Part shown: piece by piece, positions 15,923 through 16,454 of the stretch
Layout: each line of letters begins with the position of its first letter
Numbering within the stretch: the stretch's first letter is position 1
NCBI RefSeq assembly: GCF_001509475.1
Contig: NZ_LLZG01000064.1
Location: 1-16,454, forward strand
Length of the DNA stretch: 16,454 bases
Direction of reading: 5' to 3'
Source: Streptomyces regalis
GTDB taxonomy: Bacteria; Actinomycetota; Actinomycetes; Streptomycetales; Streptomycetaceae
Notes under the pieces: model-generated
Told to the model about the DNA's origin: nothing
Database searches by the model: none
The model's input: only the letters and a program-made list of their open reading frames with translations
Made by a program: the position numbers and the translations under genes

Positions 15923-15954
15923 GACACAAGGGGCGGAAGGGGCGACTGGGACAC
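15923..15954. promoter_or_regulatory. Two GACAC words upstream of dynA (WhiA-like)
   Basis: GACAC occurs at 15923-15927 and 15950-15954 in the same orientation, 64-95 bp upstream of dynA. GACAC is the core bound by the sporulation regulator WhiA in Streptomyces. Five-base matches are weak evidence alone, but the gene they precede is a plausible sporulation-division gene. Confidence 0.35.
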
Positions 15955-16181
15955 AGGCACAGTCCAGGCATAACGAGTGCACAACACCCGGGGCGCAGGA
16001 GGCCAAAAGCGGTGCACGATTCGCACCTGCCTGCGATTATCAGGACCGCTTCACTGAACCTCCACATCGAGCCACGGAGGCGAAGCAACTGGGACATGGA
16101 CGCGGGAGCCCTATCCTTGTCCCCGGCATCGTCACGGGTCTGCCCACACCCCGGGCACCAAGACCGAGGCCACCACAACCG

Positions 16182-16257
16182 GCCCCCGTAGCTCAGTGGA
16201 TAGAGCAGGCGCCTTCTAAGCGCTTGGCCGCAGGTTCGAGTCCTGCCGGGGGCGCCA
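16182..16257 (+). tRNA. tRNA-Arg (anticodon UCU), CCA encoded
   Basis: A full cloverleaf can be drawn: acceptor GCCCCCG with CGGGGGC, D stem GCTC/GAGC, anticodon stem GGCGC/GCGCT around the loop CTTCTAA (anticodon TCT), five-base variable region, and T arm GCAGG-TTCGAGT-CCTGC. The discriminator is G and CCA is encoded at 16255-16257. It reads AGA, one of the rarest codons in such high-GC genomes. tRNA 3' ends are frequent integration sites, and unusual sequence follows this one. Confidence 0.96.
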
Positions 16258-16261
16258 CAAC

Positions 16262-16297
16262 CCTTCTGAGCAGGCAGAACAGGCCAGAAGGATCTTT
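16262..16297 (+). terminator. Terminator-like hairpin after tRNA-Arg
   Basis: CCTTCTG (16262-16268) pairs exactly with CAGAAGG (16285-16291) around a 16-nt loop, followed by ATCTTT, a short T-rich run. Placed 5 bp after the tRNA, it is a likely terminator for it. Confidence 0.65.
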
Positions 16298-16310
16298 GAA
16301 AGCCGCGTGA

Positions 16311-16337
16311 CTTACCTACCAGACTCGGTTAGGTAAG
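16311..16337. repeat. 8-bp inverted repeat downstream of tRNA
   Basis: CTTACCTA (16311-16318) and TAGGTAAG (16330-16337) are exact inverted repeats with an 11-bp spacer; with one bulged base the pairing extends by CC/GG. It lies in lower-G+C DNA after the tRNA terminator. It could be an operator, a second terminator or part of an element end; the sequence does not decide. Confidence 0.5.
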
Positions 16338-16411
16338 GCGCCTAGCAGACTGCACCGGTCACGTCCGCTGGAGTGGTGTATCGACGGCCATTCGGTGATC
16401 TCGTTTTGAGG

Positions 16412-16454
16412 TTATGCGGTGAGTTCGGTCGGCAGGACGGTCTCGTCCGTTTCT
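16412..16454 (-). CDS. Possible C-terminal end of a gene entering from the right
   Basis: On the minus strand the last 43 bases read as 13 codons, ETDETVLPTELTA, followed by TAA at 16412-16414. The codon use is high-GC-like and the stop is followed by apparently non-coding DNA, so this may be the end of a gene whose body lies outside the window. Too short to identify; it may be a chance frame. Confidence 0.3.
   Translation of the reverse strand, partial: ETDETVLPTELTA

Larger units (their letters stand above)
15860..16181. promoter_or_regulatory. Divergent region between dynA and tRNA-Arg
   Basis: This 322-bp stretch separates two divergent genes and shows no convincing reading frame. It includes a TAAAAT -10 candidate for dynA, two GACAC words in the same orientation and a locally A/T-rich patch (15866-15905). 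I found no clear -35/-10 pair for the tRNA; TTGTCC near 16117 is the nearest -35-like word. Confidence 0.55.

Noticed and set aside
13913..15973. Plus-strand frame of 686 codons across the dynA region
   Set aside because: Antisense to two clear GTPase genes and composed of GC-biased shadow codons.

Overview
The window is high-GC DNA of Streptomyces type. Support comes from the very G+C-rich third codon positions, frequent GTG/TTG starts, and product families typical of the genus: a group II truncated globin of GlbO type, an SsbB-type single-strand binding protein, a pair of YfjP/dynamin-like GTPases, an LAXTG sortase substrate, and a chloramphenicol phosphotransferase close to the S. venezuelae enzyme. 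It looks like ordinary chromosomal (core) DNA. The only hints of mobility are a tRNA gene and a few ambiguous bases at the extreme right end.

Layout, left to right. (1) Positions 1-4190, + strand: a signalling cassette of a PP2C phosphatase with an N-terminal zinc ribbon (5' end outside the window), a von Willebrand A protein with an intact MIDAS, and a zinc-ribbon/Gly-Pro-rich/FHA protein. The three resemble a TerY-P-like vWA-phosphatase-phosphopeptide-binding module. A triple 14-bp repeat and a perfect 23-bp-stem hairpin close it. (2) 4289-5284 (-), an isoaspartyl-methyltransferase-like enzyme, diverges from 5395-5808 (+), globin glbO. (3) 5890-8645 (-): ettA (ABC-F, TTG start), a hotdog thioesterase (TTG start, same frame as ettA behind one TGA codon), and a hypothetical protein coupled by an ATGA overlap. 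(4) 8792-10825 (-): a cell-wall-anchored thioester-domain protein followed by a chloramphenicol phosphotransferase homologue. (5) 11099-11563 (-): ssbB, with a long upstream region holding an 11-bp phased triple repeat, an inverted repeat and two DnaA-box-like sites. (6) 11897-15859 (-): two tightly linked dynamin-like GTPases, here called dynA (first) and dynB (second, with transmembrane segments and an Arg/Ser-rich linker). (7) 16182-16257 (+): tRNA-Arg(UCU), followed by a terminator-like hairpin, a second hairpin and what may be the last 13 codons of a gene entering from the right.

How the genes may work together: the left cassette is probably a Ser/Thr phosphorylation switch, with the phosphatase, a vWA scaffold ending in a Thr-rich tail, and the FHA reader as parts. 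The ssbB-dynB-dynA block is consistent with sporulation, where SsbB serves chromosome segregation and DynA/DynB serve septation in Streptomyces. The middle genes are housekeeping (translation gating, thioesterase, oxygen/redox globin, protein repair) plus a surface adhesin and a resistance-type kinase. I saw no CRISPR array, no intact insertion sequence and no biosynthetic cluster.
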